Positions 15,847 through 24,068 are shown, counted from the stretch's first letter. The stretch is DNA of 64,000 nt from Kitasatospora purpeofusca (GCF_000718025.1 NZ_JODS01000012.1:146355-210354); one strand, 5' to 3'. Notes: generated by a model not told the origin, from the sequence alone. Made by a program: numbers and translations.

Positions 15847-17097
15847 GTGAGCGAGCAACCGAGCCGCACGATTCTGGCCAACATCGTCAGCGAGATCATG
15901 GCCGAGCAGCCGACGGACGCCTACCGGCGGGCGATGGCCGCCGCGACCCCGCGCAAGCTCTGGCAGGCGCGGCCGGGCGACTGCGTGGTGATGCTGGCGC
16001 CGTGCACCCCGGCCTTCCGCGACTACGTGGCCGAGGTGGTCGGCCTGGACGTGGACCGGGTCGAGATCGTCGCCCCGCCGGAGGTCCGCGGGGTGCACGC
16101 GCTGGAGGTCGCCGCCGACCTCGGCGCGACCGAACGGATCGCCGAACGGCCCGAGTTGAAGCCGTTCGTGCTGGACGGACCGGTGCTGGAGTTCGGCCGC
16201 CGCACCGGGGTGCGGGTACTGCCGTACACCCGGCTGCCGGAGGACAGCACCCTCGACGCGCTGCGCCTGATCAACACCAAGGACGGCTTCCGCCGGACCG
16301 CCGCCGGTCTGGGGCTGCCGGTCGCGGACGGCGGCTTCGCCGAGACCGCCGCCGAACTCGCCGCCGCCCTGGTGGAGTTCCTGACCGACCGGCCGGCCGC
16401 GATCATCAAGACCAACCGGGGCTCCAACGGCTTCGGCAACACCGTGATCCGGTCGAACGGGCCGGAGTCGGTCCAGCGGCAGGTCCTGGACGCCGTGGCC
16501 GGGCAGCCCGCGCGCGACTGCGGCTGGGTGTACGAGGAGTTCCTGCCGTTCACGGCGACGCCGAGCATGGAGCTGTCGATCGACGACCGGGGCGCCACCG
16601 ACTTCTACACCTGCGACCAGCGCACCGTGAACAACGCCTGGACCGGCATGGTGACCCCGGCCGCCGAGGGACCCCACCACGAGCAGCTGCGCGAGGCGGC
16701 CGCGGCCATCGGCGGCTGGCTGCACGGGCAGGGCTACCGGGGCATCTACGACGTGGACTGCGGAGTGTACGACGGCGGTTACGTCGTCACCGAGGCCAAC
16801 GTCCGCCGCACCGGGGGCACTTACCTGGAGGAGCTGGCGCGCCGGCTGCGGCCCGGGGACTCCCCGGTGCACTGGCGGGCGGACGTCAGGATCGGCCCGG
16901 ACGGGCTGGACTTCGCGGGCGCGGCCGCCAAGCTGGCCTCGGCCGGACTCGCCGACCCCGGGGCGGACGCCCGGGCCGTGCTGACGGCGGACACCCGCGC
17001 GGTGGACGGCAAGTGGCGCTACCTGGTGGTGGGCCGGGAGGACGGGGCCGTCGCCGAGGTCGAGCGACAGCTGGAGCAGATCCTGGGGATCGACTGA
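15847..17097 (+). CDS. PGM1-type ATP-grasp peptide ligase
   Basis: A 416-residue ATP-grasp ligase with a pre-ATP-grasp domain (DCVVMLAPCTPAFRDYV, 45-61). ATP-binding features follow: INTKDGFRR (142-150), AIIKTNRGSNGFGN (185-198, Lys188), YEEFLPF (229-235) and the metal/phosphate site VVTEANVRRTGGTYLEEL (about 313-330, Glu316 and Asn318). The pattern resembles PGM1 and its relatives (pheganomycin and ketomemicin pathways), which join a non-proteinogenic amino acid to a peptide. Here it could ligate a beta-lysine-derived residue to a peptide or amino acid. GTG 15847 follows the previous stop without a gap. Confidence 0.8.
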   Translation: MSEQPSRTILANIVSEIMAEQPTDAYRRAMAAATPRKLWQARPGDCVVMLAPCTPAFRDYVAEVVGLDVDRVEIVAPPEVRGVHALEVAADLGATERIAERPELKPFVLDGPVLEFGRRTGVRVLPYTRLPEDSTLDALRLINTKDGFRRTAAGLGLPVADGGFAETAAELAAALVEFLTDRPAAIIKTNRGSNGFGNTVIRSNGPESVQRQVLDAVAGQPARDCGWVYEEFLPFTATPSMELSIDDRGATDFYTCDQRTVNNAWTGMVTPAAEGPHHEQLREAAAAIGGWLHGQGYRGIYDVDCGVYDGGYVVTEANVRRTGGTYLEELARRLRPGDSPVHWRADVRIGPDGLDFAGAAAKLASAGLADPGADARAVLTADTRAVDGKWRYLVVGREDGAVAEVERQLEQILGID

Positions 17098-17663
17098 TGC
17101 TGCACTCCGCCCTCCACCCCGGTTTCAGCGCGGTCGCGGGGACCGGCCTGGTCGCGCTGCGCGACATCCCGATGGGCACGGTGCTGTGGGGGCCGTGCCC
17201 GCAGTGCCGGACCTGGGACGCCGCCGAACAGCTCACCCTGTCGCCCCGGGTCGTCGACTGGCTGGACGAGTTCGGCTACCGGCTGGCCGACCGCAGCCTG
17301 CTGCTCCCCTGCCGGGGCGCGCACCTGCTGAACCACTCCTGCGAGGCCACCGTCCTGGACCACGGCCTCGCGGGGGGCCTCGCGGTCCGCGACATCCGGG
17401 CCGGCGAGGAGGTGACCGGGGACTACCGCACCTTCCGCTACGACGAACCGTGGGAGTTCGACTGCCGCTGCGGCGCGGGGAGTTGCCCGGGTTCGGTGCG
17501 CTCCTCCGCCGGCGGGCCGCCGGCCGAGCTGGCCGGGGAGTGGGACCGGCGGATGGCACCGGCGCTGGCCGCCGCCGCCGGCGTGCCGCAGGAACTCCCG
17601 CTGCGGGCCGGCCAGGTGGACGGCGCCCCGGCGGGCCGCCGCGACCCGGGGGAGGCGACGTGA
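17097..17663 (+). CDS. SET-domain protein (probable lysine methyltransferase)
   Basis: A 188-residue protein with a compact SET fold. Visible are an N-terminal GTGLVALRDIPMGTVL strand pair, the cofactor/pseudoknot motif NHSCEATV (79-86), GEEVTGDYRTF (103-113, with the catalytic-type Tyr110) and a post-SET zinc cluster CRCGAGSC (123-130). SET proteins methylate lysine side chains of proteins; a target in this operon is not known. Its placement beside a lysine aminomutase and a peptide ligase hints at methylation of a lysine-derived substrate or of the small peptide encoded downstream. The start overlaps the ligase stop by one base (TGATG). Confidence 0.8.
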   Translation: MLHSALHPGFSAVAGTGLVALRDIPMGTVLWGPCPQCRTWDAAEQLTLSPRVVDWLDEFGYRLADRSLLLPCRGAHLLNHSCEATVLDHGLAGGLAVRDIRAGEEVTGDYRTFRYDEPWEFDCRCGAGSCPGSVRSSAGGPPAELAGEWDRRMAPALAAAAGVPQELPLRAGQVDGAPAGRRDPGEAT

Positions 17664-18814
17664 CCGCCCTGCGACCCGAACCCACCGTCCGGGCCGAGCT
17701 GTTGCGGATCGAGGAGGTCCCCGCCAGGTCCTGGCTGACGCTGCTGGGCGAGCGGGACCTCTTCCTGCTGCCCGGCTGGATGGAGGTCGGACCCGGCACC
17801 TACGGCGGCGGTCTGCGCGACGCCCGGGCCGCCCTGGTCGACCGCGACGGCACGGCGGTCGCGGGTACGGCCGGCTGGCTCTTCGGGCGCGAGTGCACCG
17901 AGGACCTGTGCCGCCCCGACGTCCTGCTGGAGATCCCCGAGCCGCGCGGGGCCCCGCTGTTCCCGACCCTGCTGGCCGGCGGCTGGTACGACAGCCGGGT
18001 CGCGCACCGGCCCGGCGGCGCCGCACTGGCCGAACTCGCGGCCGTGGTCGACTCCCTGGAGGAGTGGGGGCGTTCGCAGGGCGCCGCCTCGGTCTGCTGG
18101 CCCAGCGTGGACGAGCGGGAACGGGACCTGGTCGCCCTCCTCGCCGAGCGCGGCTACCGGCGCTTCCCGCTGACGCCCAGGTGGGCCCTGGAGGGTCCGT
18201 GGACCGGCTTCGACGACTACCTGGACCGGATGACCAGCAAGCGCCGGGTCTCGGTGCGCAGCGAGCGGCGCCGGGTGCGGGCGGCGGGCATCACCTGCCG
18301 GACGGTACCGCTCACCCGGGAACTGGCCCGGCCGCTGGTGGAGCTGGCGGAGGAGAACGTGACCCGGCACGGCGGCCGGGTCGACCTCGACCGCTACGCC
18401 GACTGGGTCGCGGCGCTGACCGGGATCGAGGACGGCCGGGCCGAGGCCCACCTGGCCGAGCGGGACGGGCGGATCCTCGGCTGCGTGGTGTCCAGCACCT
18501 ACGCCGGGCGGGTGTACGCGCTGTTCCCGGGCTTCGACTACGAGCAGATCGCGGGGTTGCCCGTCTACTTCGAACTCGCCTACTACCACCTGGTGGAGCA
18601 CGCCGCCGCGCACGGCTACCACGCGGTGGAGTACGGCCCGGCGGCGGACGAGGCGAAGAACCTGCGGGGCTGCGTCGCCCATCGGCAGGCGTTGTGGATC
18701 CGGGGCCTGGACCCGGCGGCGGAGCGGCTGGTCGCCGAACTCGCCGACGAGGCGACCGAGGTCACCGATGGCGGCACCCCCGCGGCCGACGCCCCGGCCG
18801 GGGGCGGCACATGA
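17660..18814 (+). CDS. FemAB-like / DUF482-type GNAT transferase
   Basis: A 384-residue protein of the peptidoglycan-biosynthesis/recognition (PF04339-like) branch of the GNAT superfamily. The signature is FDDYLDRMTSKRRVSVRSERRRVRAAGI (about 184-211), the basic helix found in this family. It is followed by a second acyltransferase-like half (LGCVVSSTYAGRVYALFPGFDYE and YYHLVEHAAAHGYHAVEYGPAADEAKNLRG). FemAB relatives transfer aminoacyl groups from aminoacyl-tRNA; here the protein may add an amino acid to the pathway product, but donor and acceptor are unknown. It is coupled to the SET gene by GTGA and to the hydrolase by ATGA. Confidence 0.75.
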   Translation: MTALRPEPTVRAELLRIEEVPARSWLTLLGERDLFLLPGWMEVGPGTYGGGLRDARAALVDRDGTAVAGTAGWLFGRECTEDLCRPDVLLEIPEPRGAPLFPTLLAGGWYDSRVAHRPGGAALAELAAVVDSLEEWGRSQGAASVCWPSVDERERDLVALLAERGYRRFPLTPRWALEGPWTGFDDYLDRMTSKRRVSVRSERRRVRAAGITCRTVPLTRELARPLVELAEENVTRHGGRVDLDRYADWVAALTGIEDGRAEAHLAERDGRILGCVVSSTYAGRVYALFPGFDYEQIAGLPVYFELAYYHLVEHAAAHGYHAVEYGPAADEAKNLRGCVAHRQALWIRGLDPAAERLVAELADEATEVTDGGTPAADAPAGGGT

Positions 18815-19593
18815 GCCCGCCGACCGTCGTACTCGCGCCGGGCGGGCCCGGTCTCGGCGGCGAGACCCTGGCCGGGCTCCCGCTGCCGCCCGGCTGCCGG
18901 CGGTTGGTCGCGGCGGGCGACTGCGGGCCGGGCGGCGACCCGTTCGCCGTCCAGACCGACCGGCTGGTCCGGCTGCTGGAGACGGCCGGCGCAGAGGGGC
19001 CGGTCGTCCTGCTGGCCCACTCCGCCGGCTCCCGCCCGGCTTTGCGCGCCGCGGCCCGGAGCCCCGGTGGGGTCCGCGCGGTCGTGCTGGTCGCCGCCCA
19101 ACTGCGGGACCGCACCGACCATCCGGAGCTGCTGCGGGAGCGCCTCGACGCGCTCGACGGCCCGCTGCGGGAGACCGCGCGCCGGGCCCGGGCGACCGCG
19201 CCCGACCGGCTGCCGGCCGAGGACGAGGAACTGCGCGAACTCCTGCTCGCCGACCTGGCCCTGACCTTCCCCGCCCTCGGACCGGCCCAGCACGGCTTCC
19301 TGGCCGCCTGCGCCCGGACCTGGGACGTCCACGCCGTGCGCGCCGTGCTCTCCGGGCGGGTGCCCGAGGAGGACCTCGCGGCGACGGCCGCCCGGGTGGG
19401 CGCGCCGGTACTGGTCGTCAACGGCGAGCGGGACCCGTGGGCCGGCGCCCCGTCGGCGCACGAGCTGGCCGCGGCGCTGCCGGACGGCCGGGCCCGGACG
19501 GTGCCGGGGGCCGGGCACGTGCCGTGGCTGGACGACCCGGAGGCGGTGGGCCGACTGCTGGCCCGGACGGTGGAGGAGGCGGCGCCGGCGTGA
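18811..19593 (+). CDS. alpha/beta hydrolase
   Basis: A 260-residue alpha/beta hydrolase with nucleophile elbow HSAGS (Ser71), acid in NGERDPW (Asp208) and catalytic His in GAGHVPW (His236). There is no signal peptide. Possible roles are hydrolysis of an ester or amide intermediate, editing or product release. It sits inside the coupled operon (ATGA at the start, GTGA at the end), so a pathway role is likely. Confidence 0.82.
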   Translation: MSPPTVVLAPGGPGLGGETLAGLPLPPGCRRLVAAGDCGPGGDPFAVQTDRLVRLLETAGAEGPVVLLAHSAGSRPALRAAARSPGGVRAVVLVAAQLRDRTDHPELLRERLDALDGPLRETARRARATAPDRLPAEDEELRELLLADLALTFPALGPAQHGFLAACARTWDVHAVRAVLSGRVPEEDLAATAARVGAPVLVVNGERDPWAGAPSAHELAAALPDGRARTVPGAGHVPWLDDPEAVGRLLARTVEEAAPA

Positions 19594-20858
19594 GCTACCG
19601 CAAGGTCCTGGCGGACCGGATCTGTGCCCAGCTCGCCCTGTCGACCGCGGTCGGCCGGTTCGCCCAGGTGATGTTCGACGTCACCGTGGTGATCTTCGTG
19701 GTGCAGGACCTGCACCGTCCCGCGGCGGCCGGCCTGGCCGTGCTGCTGGCGACCCTGCCCGGCCTGCTGCTCAGCCCGCTGAGCGGCGGCTTCCTGCAGG
19801 GCCGCAATGTCACCGCGTGGATGGCGGCCGACTATCTGATCAAGGCGGCCGCCACGCTCGGCATCGCCTTCGGCGCCTCGGCCGGTGCCGGCGGCATCTG
19901 GACCCTGTGGGGCCTGGCTCTGCTGTCCTCGCTGACCAGCGCCTTCGGCAATGTCGCCTTCCGCAGCTACGTCGCGCTCTCGCTGCCGGCACCGCTGCGC
20001 GGGGCGGCCAACGGCCTCGATTCGATGATCTCGGGTCTGGCCGCGATGGCCGGGCCCGCGCTGGCCGGGATCGCGGTCACGGTGTTCGGCGGCCGGCACA
20101 GCGTGGCGGTGGTCGGCGCGGCCTATCTGGCCGCGGCGCTGGTCGCGGCCGCCTCGGGGCGCACCACCCCGGAGGCCGGCGGCGAGGTCGGTCTGCGCAG
20201 TGCCGCGGAGGCCGTGCGCGGGATCCTGGTCCACCCGGTGCTGCGCGGGCTGACCGGGGTGTACTTCCTGTACCAGGTCGCGGTCGGCGTCCTCGTGGTC
20301 GCGCTGCCCCAGCTGGTCTCGGCCGGGTTCGGGGCCGCCCCCTCCTGGACCGGCACCAGTTGGTCGATCGCGGGGGCGCTGGGGATCGTGTCCTCGCTGG
20401 CCGCCGGGCACCGGATCACCGACGGCGCGGAGCGCCGGTTCCTGGTCGTCGGCGCCGCCCTGACGGCGCTCGGCCTGGCCGGGCTGTTCCTGCACTCCGC
20501 CGTGTTCTGGCTGGCCGCGATGTTCGTGCTGCTCGGGGTGGCGGTGGGGCCGATGGACGTCGGGCTGCTCAGCCTCCGGCAGCGGTTGCTGCCCGACACC
20601 GGGGCGACCGCGACGCTGGCCGTCTCCGCCAGCCTCAACATGGCCGGCTATCCGGCCGGGGCCATGGTCGGCGGTCTGGTGGCCGGACTCGGCCTGGGCA
20701 CGCAGACGGGGGTCGCCCTCGGGTGCTCCCTGCTCTCGCTGGCCCTCTGCGCCCGGCTGCCGGTGCGCCCGGTCGGGGCCGGACCGGCCGACGGGGCGTC
20801 CACCGGGGCTGCTCCCGGGGCGGCCGCTCGGGCCGCCGAGTCCTCGGCCGCGCAGTAG
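19590..20858 (+). CDS. MFS transporter (probable exporter)
   Basis: A 422-residue major-facilitator protein with about 12 hydrophobic segments. The start VSYRKVLADRICAQLALSTAVGRFAQVMFDVTVVIFV matches the MFS_3/enterobactin-exporter-like type, which lacks a signal peptide. The C-terminal tail is Ala/Gly rich. It is the last member of the continuous coupled run and is followed by a hairpin, so it probably exports the pathway product and may give self-resistance. GTG 19590 overlaps the hydrolase stop. Confidence 0.85.
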   Translation: MSYRKVLADRICAQLALSTAVGRFAQVMFDVTVVIFVVQDLHRPAAAGLAVLLATLPGLLLSPLSGGFLQGRNVTAWMAADYLIKAAATLGIAFGASAGAGGIWTLWGLALLSSLTSAFGNVAFRSYVALSLPAPLRGAANGLDSMISGLAAMAGPALAGIAVTVFGGRHSVAVVGAAYLAAALVAAASGRTTPEAGGEVGLRSAAEAVRGILVHPVLRGLTGVYFLYQVAVGVLVVALPQLVSAGFGAAPSWTGTSWSIAGALGIVSSLAAGHRITDGAERRFLVVGAALTALGLAGLFLHSAVFWLAAMFVLLGVAVGPMDVGLLSLRQRLLPDTGATATLAVSASLNMAGYPAGAMVGGLVAGLGLGTQTGVALGCSLLSLALCARLPVRPVGAGPADGASTGAAPGAAARAAESSAAQ

Positions 20859-20877
20859 CGGTCCGCACCACCCCCGC

Positions 20878-20902
20878 CGCCGGCCGGTGAGGCCGGCCGG
20901 CG
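20878..20902 (+). terminator. GC hairpin after the MFS gene (terminator or attenuator)
   Basis: CGCCGGCCGG (20878-20887), loop TGAGG, CCGGCCGGCG (20893-20902): a perfect 10-bp stem. It separates the first eight genes from the small peptide and 614-residue protein genes, in the only gap over 100 bp in this stretch. It may let the two segments be expressed at different levels. Confidence 0.5.
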
Positions 20903-20983
20903 CGGTGCACCTCTTCCCTTCTTCCCGCACCTTCGGACCTCTCGCACCCTTCGACCTGTCACTTCCGATGGAAAGTCAGGACC

Positions 20984-21115
20984 ATGGCGACAATTGGAGT
21001 CATCTGCACGATCCTCGTCCGCCCGCGCGGCCTCGGCGGCCCTGCCGAGGCCTGCGGGGCCGGCCCGTCCACCGGCGCCCCGGCCGTCCGGTGCGCACCG
21101 GGAGCTCGGTCATGA
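20984..21115 (+). CDS. 43-residue peptide, candidate precursor peptide
   Basis: A short gene starting MATIGVICTILVRPRG and ending RCAPGARS, with cysteines at 8, 24 and 37 and a Gly/Pro/Ala-rich second half. Support: an AGGA ribosome site 5-8 bases before ATG 20984; about 80% G/C at third codon positions, clearly better than the competing frame; and a stop that overlaps the next start (ATGA at 21112-21115), the same coupling used throughout this operon. It matches no family I know. Given a PGM1-type ligase, SET protein and exporter next to it, a ribosomal precursor or carrier peptide is plausible. The alternative is that this stretch is the N-terminal extension of the following protein read from ATG 20968, which lacks a ribosome site. 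Confidence 0.55.
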   Translation: MATIGVICTILVRPRGLGGPAEACGAGPSTGAPAVRCAPGARS

Positions 21116-22956
21116 TCCCCCGGACCGCCGACGGCACGACCGCCGTCGACCCCGACGCCGGGCACGGCGCCGGGCACGGCGCCACCGCGATGCTGCTCGC
21201 GGAACTCACCCGGAACGGGCGGATATCCCTGCGCCTCGCCTGCTCCCGGCTGACCACCTGGGAATCGCTGCTCGTGCAGCACGTCCTCGGCCGGGGCGAC
21301 GTCGAGTTCCTCGCGGCCGACCCGGACGGCCCGGCCGACCCCGACAGCCCCGGCGGCCCCGGCGGCCCGGAAGCCCCGGGCCCGGACACCGTCACGCTCA
21401 CCCGCTCACCGCTGGCCGGCCTGTCCCTCTGGGCGCCCGGCGAGCCGCCCGGCCCCGAGGCCGAGCACCTCGGCGGCCTGCTGGTCCCGGCCGAAGTCCT
21501 CGACGCCGTGGCCGAGGAGACCCGGGTGATCGAGGCCCGGGAGGCCGCCGACCGGCACGAGGCCGACACCATCCTGCGCACCTGGGAGAAGAACGGCGAG
21601 CTGGACGAGCGGCTCGCCCGGCTGGCCGACTGGGTCGAACGGGTGGAGAGCGTCTACATCCTGATCGGCCGGGACGTCTTCTCGAAGTCCGACGCGGGCA
21701 CCAACACCCTGACCCGGCAGGGCCTGCTGACCGGCCTCCGGGCGTCCCCGGTCGACGACTGGCGGCCCGCGGACCGGCTGTTCGTGGTCCTCGCCTACTG
21801 CCTGTTCGTCAGCGGCCGTTCGGTGCGCTTCGAGGAGTTCAACGGCCTCCAGCTCTCCGCCACCGGCCTGCGCGAGTTCCTGCTCGACCGGCACGCCCAG
21901 TACTGCGCCGCGCTGGACCGCGGACCGAGCGGCGCGGCCGGCCTGCCGCTGCTCGAACTGGCCCAGGTGGTGCGCGATCTGATGCACGACGTCGACCGCT
22001 CGGAGCTGATGCGCTACCGCCGGATCAACGGGCTGACCTTCGTGAAGAACGAGCGGCTGCTCGACTTCCCGCTGCCCCGCGACCCGGAGACGATGCCGGA
22101 GCTGGTCGCCCGGCACGGCCGGCTGAACCTCGGGGTGGACCCCACCGGCGACGTCCGGGCGGACCTGCGGGCGATGACCCTGGCCGCCGTCGCACTCGAC
22201 GCGACCGCCGACGCCGACCCCGGACCGGAGCCCCCCGGACAGGGCGCGGTCGGCGAACTGCTGGCCGCCGTCGTGCTGTCCTCGATCGTCGCCACCGACG
22301 CCGACTACGGCATGAGCAGCTCGGTGCGCGACCTGTCCGGGCTGCGCGGCGTCCGGCCCGGCAGCGCGGACGGCGTCCTGGCGCTGAAGAAGGGCGACTT
22401 CTTCTGCTGCTGCCTGCCGCACCCGACCCGGATGGCCGAGGTCGGCGACGAGACCGCGCCGATCCTGTGGCGGTCCGCCCAGCGGATGATGTACAACCGC
22501 TGGCACTTCGCCCCGGGCGAGTACGACCGGGCGGAGATCCCGGAGAAGCGGCACTACTTCTTCCCGCCGCAGGTGCCCGACATCGCGGAGCACGCCGAGC
22601 ACCACCACGGCGGCCATGTCGCCTCCCGGGTGCGGTACACGATCCGGGCGCCCGGCGCCCAGGTCTGGCACCCGCCGTTCACCGTCTTCGGCCACGGCTA
22701 CCGCGGCTGCTACGACATCCGGCTGGTCCGGATGGAGGGCCCGCCGTTCACCACCACCGAGCTGGCCGAGGCGGTGCGCCACTGCTCCCTGGTCGACGAG
22801 CTGTGGCGCACCCTCGCGCAGGGCCTCCAGAGCGGCACCCTGCACGTCCCGCCGGTCGCCGGCTTCGACCGGTCCTGGTACGAGTCGCGGGGCTGGGAGC
22901 GGCTGCGCCCGTTCGCACTCGCCACCCGTACCCCGGCGCGGGTGGACCCCGTCTGA
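21112..22956 (+). CDS. unrecognised 614-residue protein, last gene of the peptide operon
   Basis: I do not recognise a family. The N-terminal 110 residues contain a Gly/Pro/Asp-rich linker (about 68-95). Residues 120-330 look helical (ADTILRTWEKNGELDERLARLADWVERVESVYILIGRDVF). The C-terminal third is distinctive: KKGDFFCCCLPHP (cysteines 432-434), RMMYNRWHFAPGEYDRAEIPEKRHYFFPP and a histidine cluster HAEHHHGGH (494-502), which together could bind metal. No signal peptide or membrane helix is visible. It starts by ATGA overlap with the small peptide gene and ends just before a strong hairpin. The pairing suggests it acts on or with that peptide; function is unknown. Confidence 0.7.
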   Translation: MIPRTADGTTAVDPDAGHGAGHGATAMLLAELTRNGRISLRLACSRLTTWESLLVQHVLGRGDVEFLAADPDGPADPDSPGGPGGPEAPGPDTVTLTRSPLAGLSLWAPGEPPGPEAEHLGGLLVPAEVLDAVAEETRVIEAREAADRHEADTILRTWEKNGELDERLARLADWVERVESVYILIGRDVFSKSDAGTNTLTRQGLLTGLRASPVDDWRPADRLFVVLAYCLFVSGRSVRFEEFNGLQLSATGLREFLLDRHAQYCAALDRGPSGAAGLPLLELAQVVRDLMHDVDRSELMRYRRINGLTFVKNERLLDFPLPRDPETMPELVARHGRLNLGVDPTGDVRADLRAMTLAAVALDATADADPGPEPPGQGAVGELLAAVVLSSIVATDADYGMSSSVRDLSGLRGVRPGSADGVLALKKGDFFCCCLPHPTRMAEVGDETAPILWRSAQRMMYNRWHFAPGEYDRAEIPEKRHYFFPPQVPDIAEHAEHHHGGHVASRVRYTIRAPGAQVWHPPFTVFGHGYRGCYDIRLVRMEGPPFTTTELAEAVRHCSLVDELWRTLAQGLQSGTLHVPPVAGFDRSWYESRGWERLRPFALATRTPARVDPV

Positions 22957-22959
22957 CCC

Positions 22960-22997
22960 GGTGACCGGCCTGCCGGACCTCCGGCGGGCCGGTCACC
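22960..22997. terminator. bidirectional hairpin terminator
   Basis: GGTGACCGGCCTGCCGG (22960-22976), loop ACCT, CCGGCGGGCCGGTCACC (22981-22997): a 17-bp stem with one G-T type mismatch. It is placed between two convergent genes and ends the peptide operon. Confidence 0.75.
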
Positions 22998-23036
22998 ACC
23001 CGGCCCCCGCCCGCACCCGGACTTCTGCAACAGGCT

Positions 23037-24068
23037 CTACGAGTAGTCGGCGAGGTCGATCCCGCTGTCCACGCCCGAGCCGTCGATGCTGAACTTGCCG
23101 GTGTTGCCGTACCGGTCCCACGCCGTGATCACCGGGCTGAAGTACACCCGCCAGGTGTGGACCGGCCCGTTCGGGATGTGCCAGCCGTCCCCTCCGGTGG
23201 TGGCGTGCACCCAGGTGAAGCACAGGTACTGCTCGGGGTACGGCCGGTCGTAGACCCGCGCGTAGTCCCACCACTTGTTGCCGTCGGGGAAGTTGACGAT
23301 CAGCCCGCCGTACCCGCCGTCGCCTTCGTACGAACTGCCGTGCGGCTCCTGGTACCAGACGTAGGAGCCGTAGAGGTTCTTGTGGTGGCTGTCGGGCTTG
23401 ATGTCGCAGGCGAAGAAGCCCTCGTAACCGGGGTCGCTCCAGTAGCCCGACACCGAGAAGGTGACGAAGTAGTTGTCCGTGGAGTCCAGCGACAGGTAGT
23501 AGTTCCAGGCCTCGGTGGTCACGTACTCGGTGTCGTTCTCGTACCTGGTGGCCGTCCTGGAGCAGTCCCAGTTGACGCCCGACCGCCGGTGGACCAGGGC
23601 CACCAGCGGGTCGAGCGTGACCTTGCCCTCGAAGGAGCCCGATCCGGCCGTGGTCGTGTACACCTTGCCGGTGTCCGTCTCGACCCAGGCGGAGACCGAC
23701 TTCCGGTCCGCGCCCGGCCAGCAGCTGACGTAGAAGGTGAACCTCTGCGTCCCGTCCTCCGCGAGTTCGGGCTCCGCAGCGGCCCGGCTGCCCCCGCCCG
23801 GGACGTGGTGGAAGTAGCGGTCCTCCCGGTCGGTGAAGCACCAGCCGTCGCGGCCCTGCCAGTTGAGCTTCTCACCGCTGACGTGGTCGACGAGGTTCAC
23901 CCGGTTCGGCCAGGAGATGTCCCCGTAGTAGGTGCCGCCGTTCTCGTCGGTCGGTCCGACGCTGACGGTCACCGCGACCTGGTTCCGGCCGTTCGCGTAG
24001 ATCTCGGCGCCCGGACCTCCGGTCTCCAGCATCAGCGAGAGCTCGGACACTCCTGCCCATCGGGTCAT
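23037..24068 (-). CDS. hypothetical beta-rich protein
   Basis: A 343-residue protein of no family I can name. The start SELSLMLETGGPGAEIYANGRNQVAVTVSVG resembles an Ig-like beta strand pair. The rest is rich in Tyr, Trp, Asp and Gly (for example GGYGGLIVNFPDGNKWWDYARVYDRP), typical of soluble beta-sandwich modules. Five scattered cysteines are present and no secretion signal is visible. The ATG at 24068 has an excellent GGAGGAGA site. Its lower G/C at third positions and aromatic-rich composition differ from its neighbours, hinting at acquisition. A decayed gene lies 77 bases upstream on the same strand. Confidence 0.7.
   Translation of the reverse strand: MTRWAGVSELSLMLETGGPGAEIYANGRNQVAVTVSVGPTDENGGTYYGDISWPNRVNLVDHVSGEKLNWQGRDGWCFTDREDRYFHHVPGGGSRAAAEPELAEDGTQRFTFYVSCWPGADRKSVSAWVETDTGKVYTTTAGSGSFEGKVTLDPLVALVHRRSGVNWDCSRTATRYENDTEYVTTEAWNYYLSLDSTDNYFVTFSVSGYWSDPGYEGFFACDIKPDSHHKNLYGSYVWYQEPHGSSYEGDGGYGGLIVNFPDGNKWWDYARVYDRPYPEQYLCFTWVHATTGGDGWHIPNGPVHTWRVYFSPVITAWDRYGNTGKFSIDGSGVDSGIDLADYS

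Noticed and set aside
20968..21111. N-terminal extension of the 614-residue protein starting at ATG 20968
   Set aside because: No ribosome site, poorer third-position G/C and an Arg/Pro-rich low-complexity translation. The ATGA-coupled start at 21112 fits the rest of the operon better.
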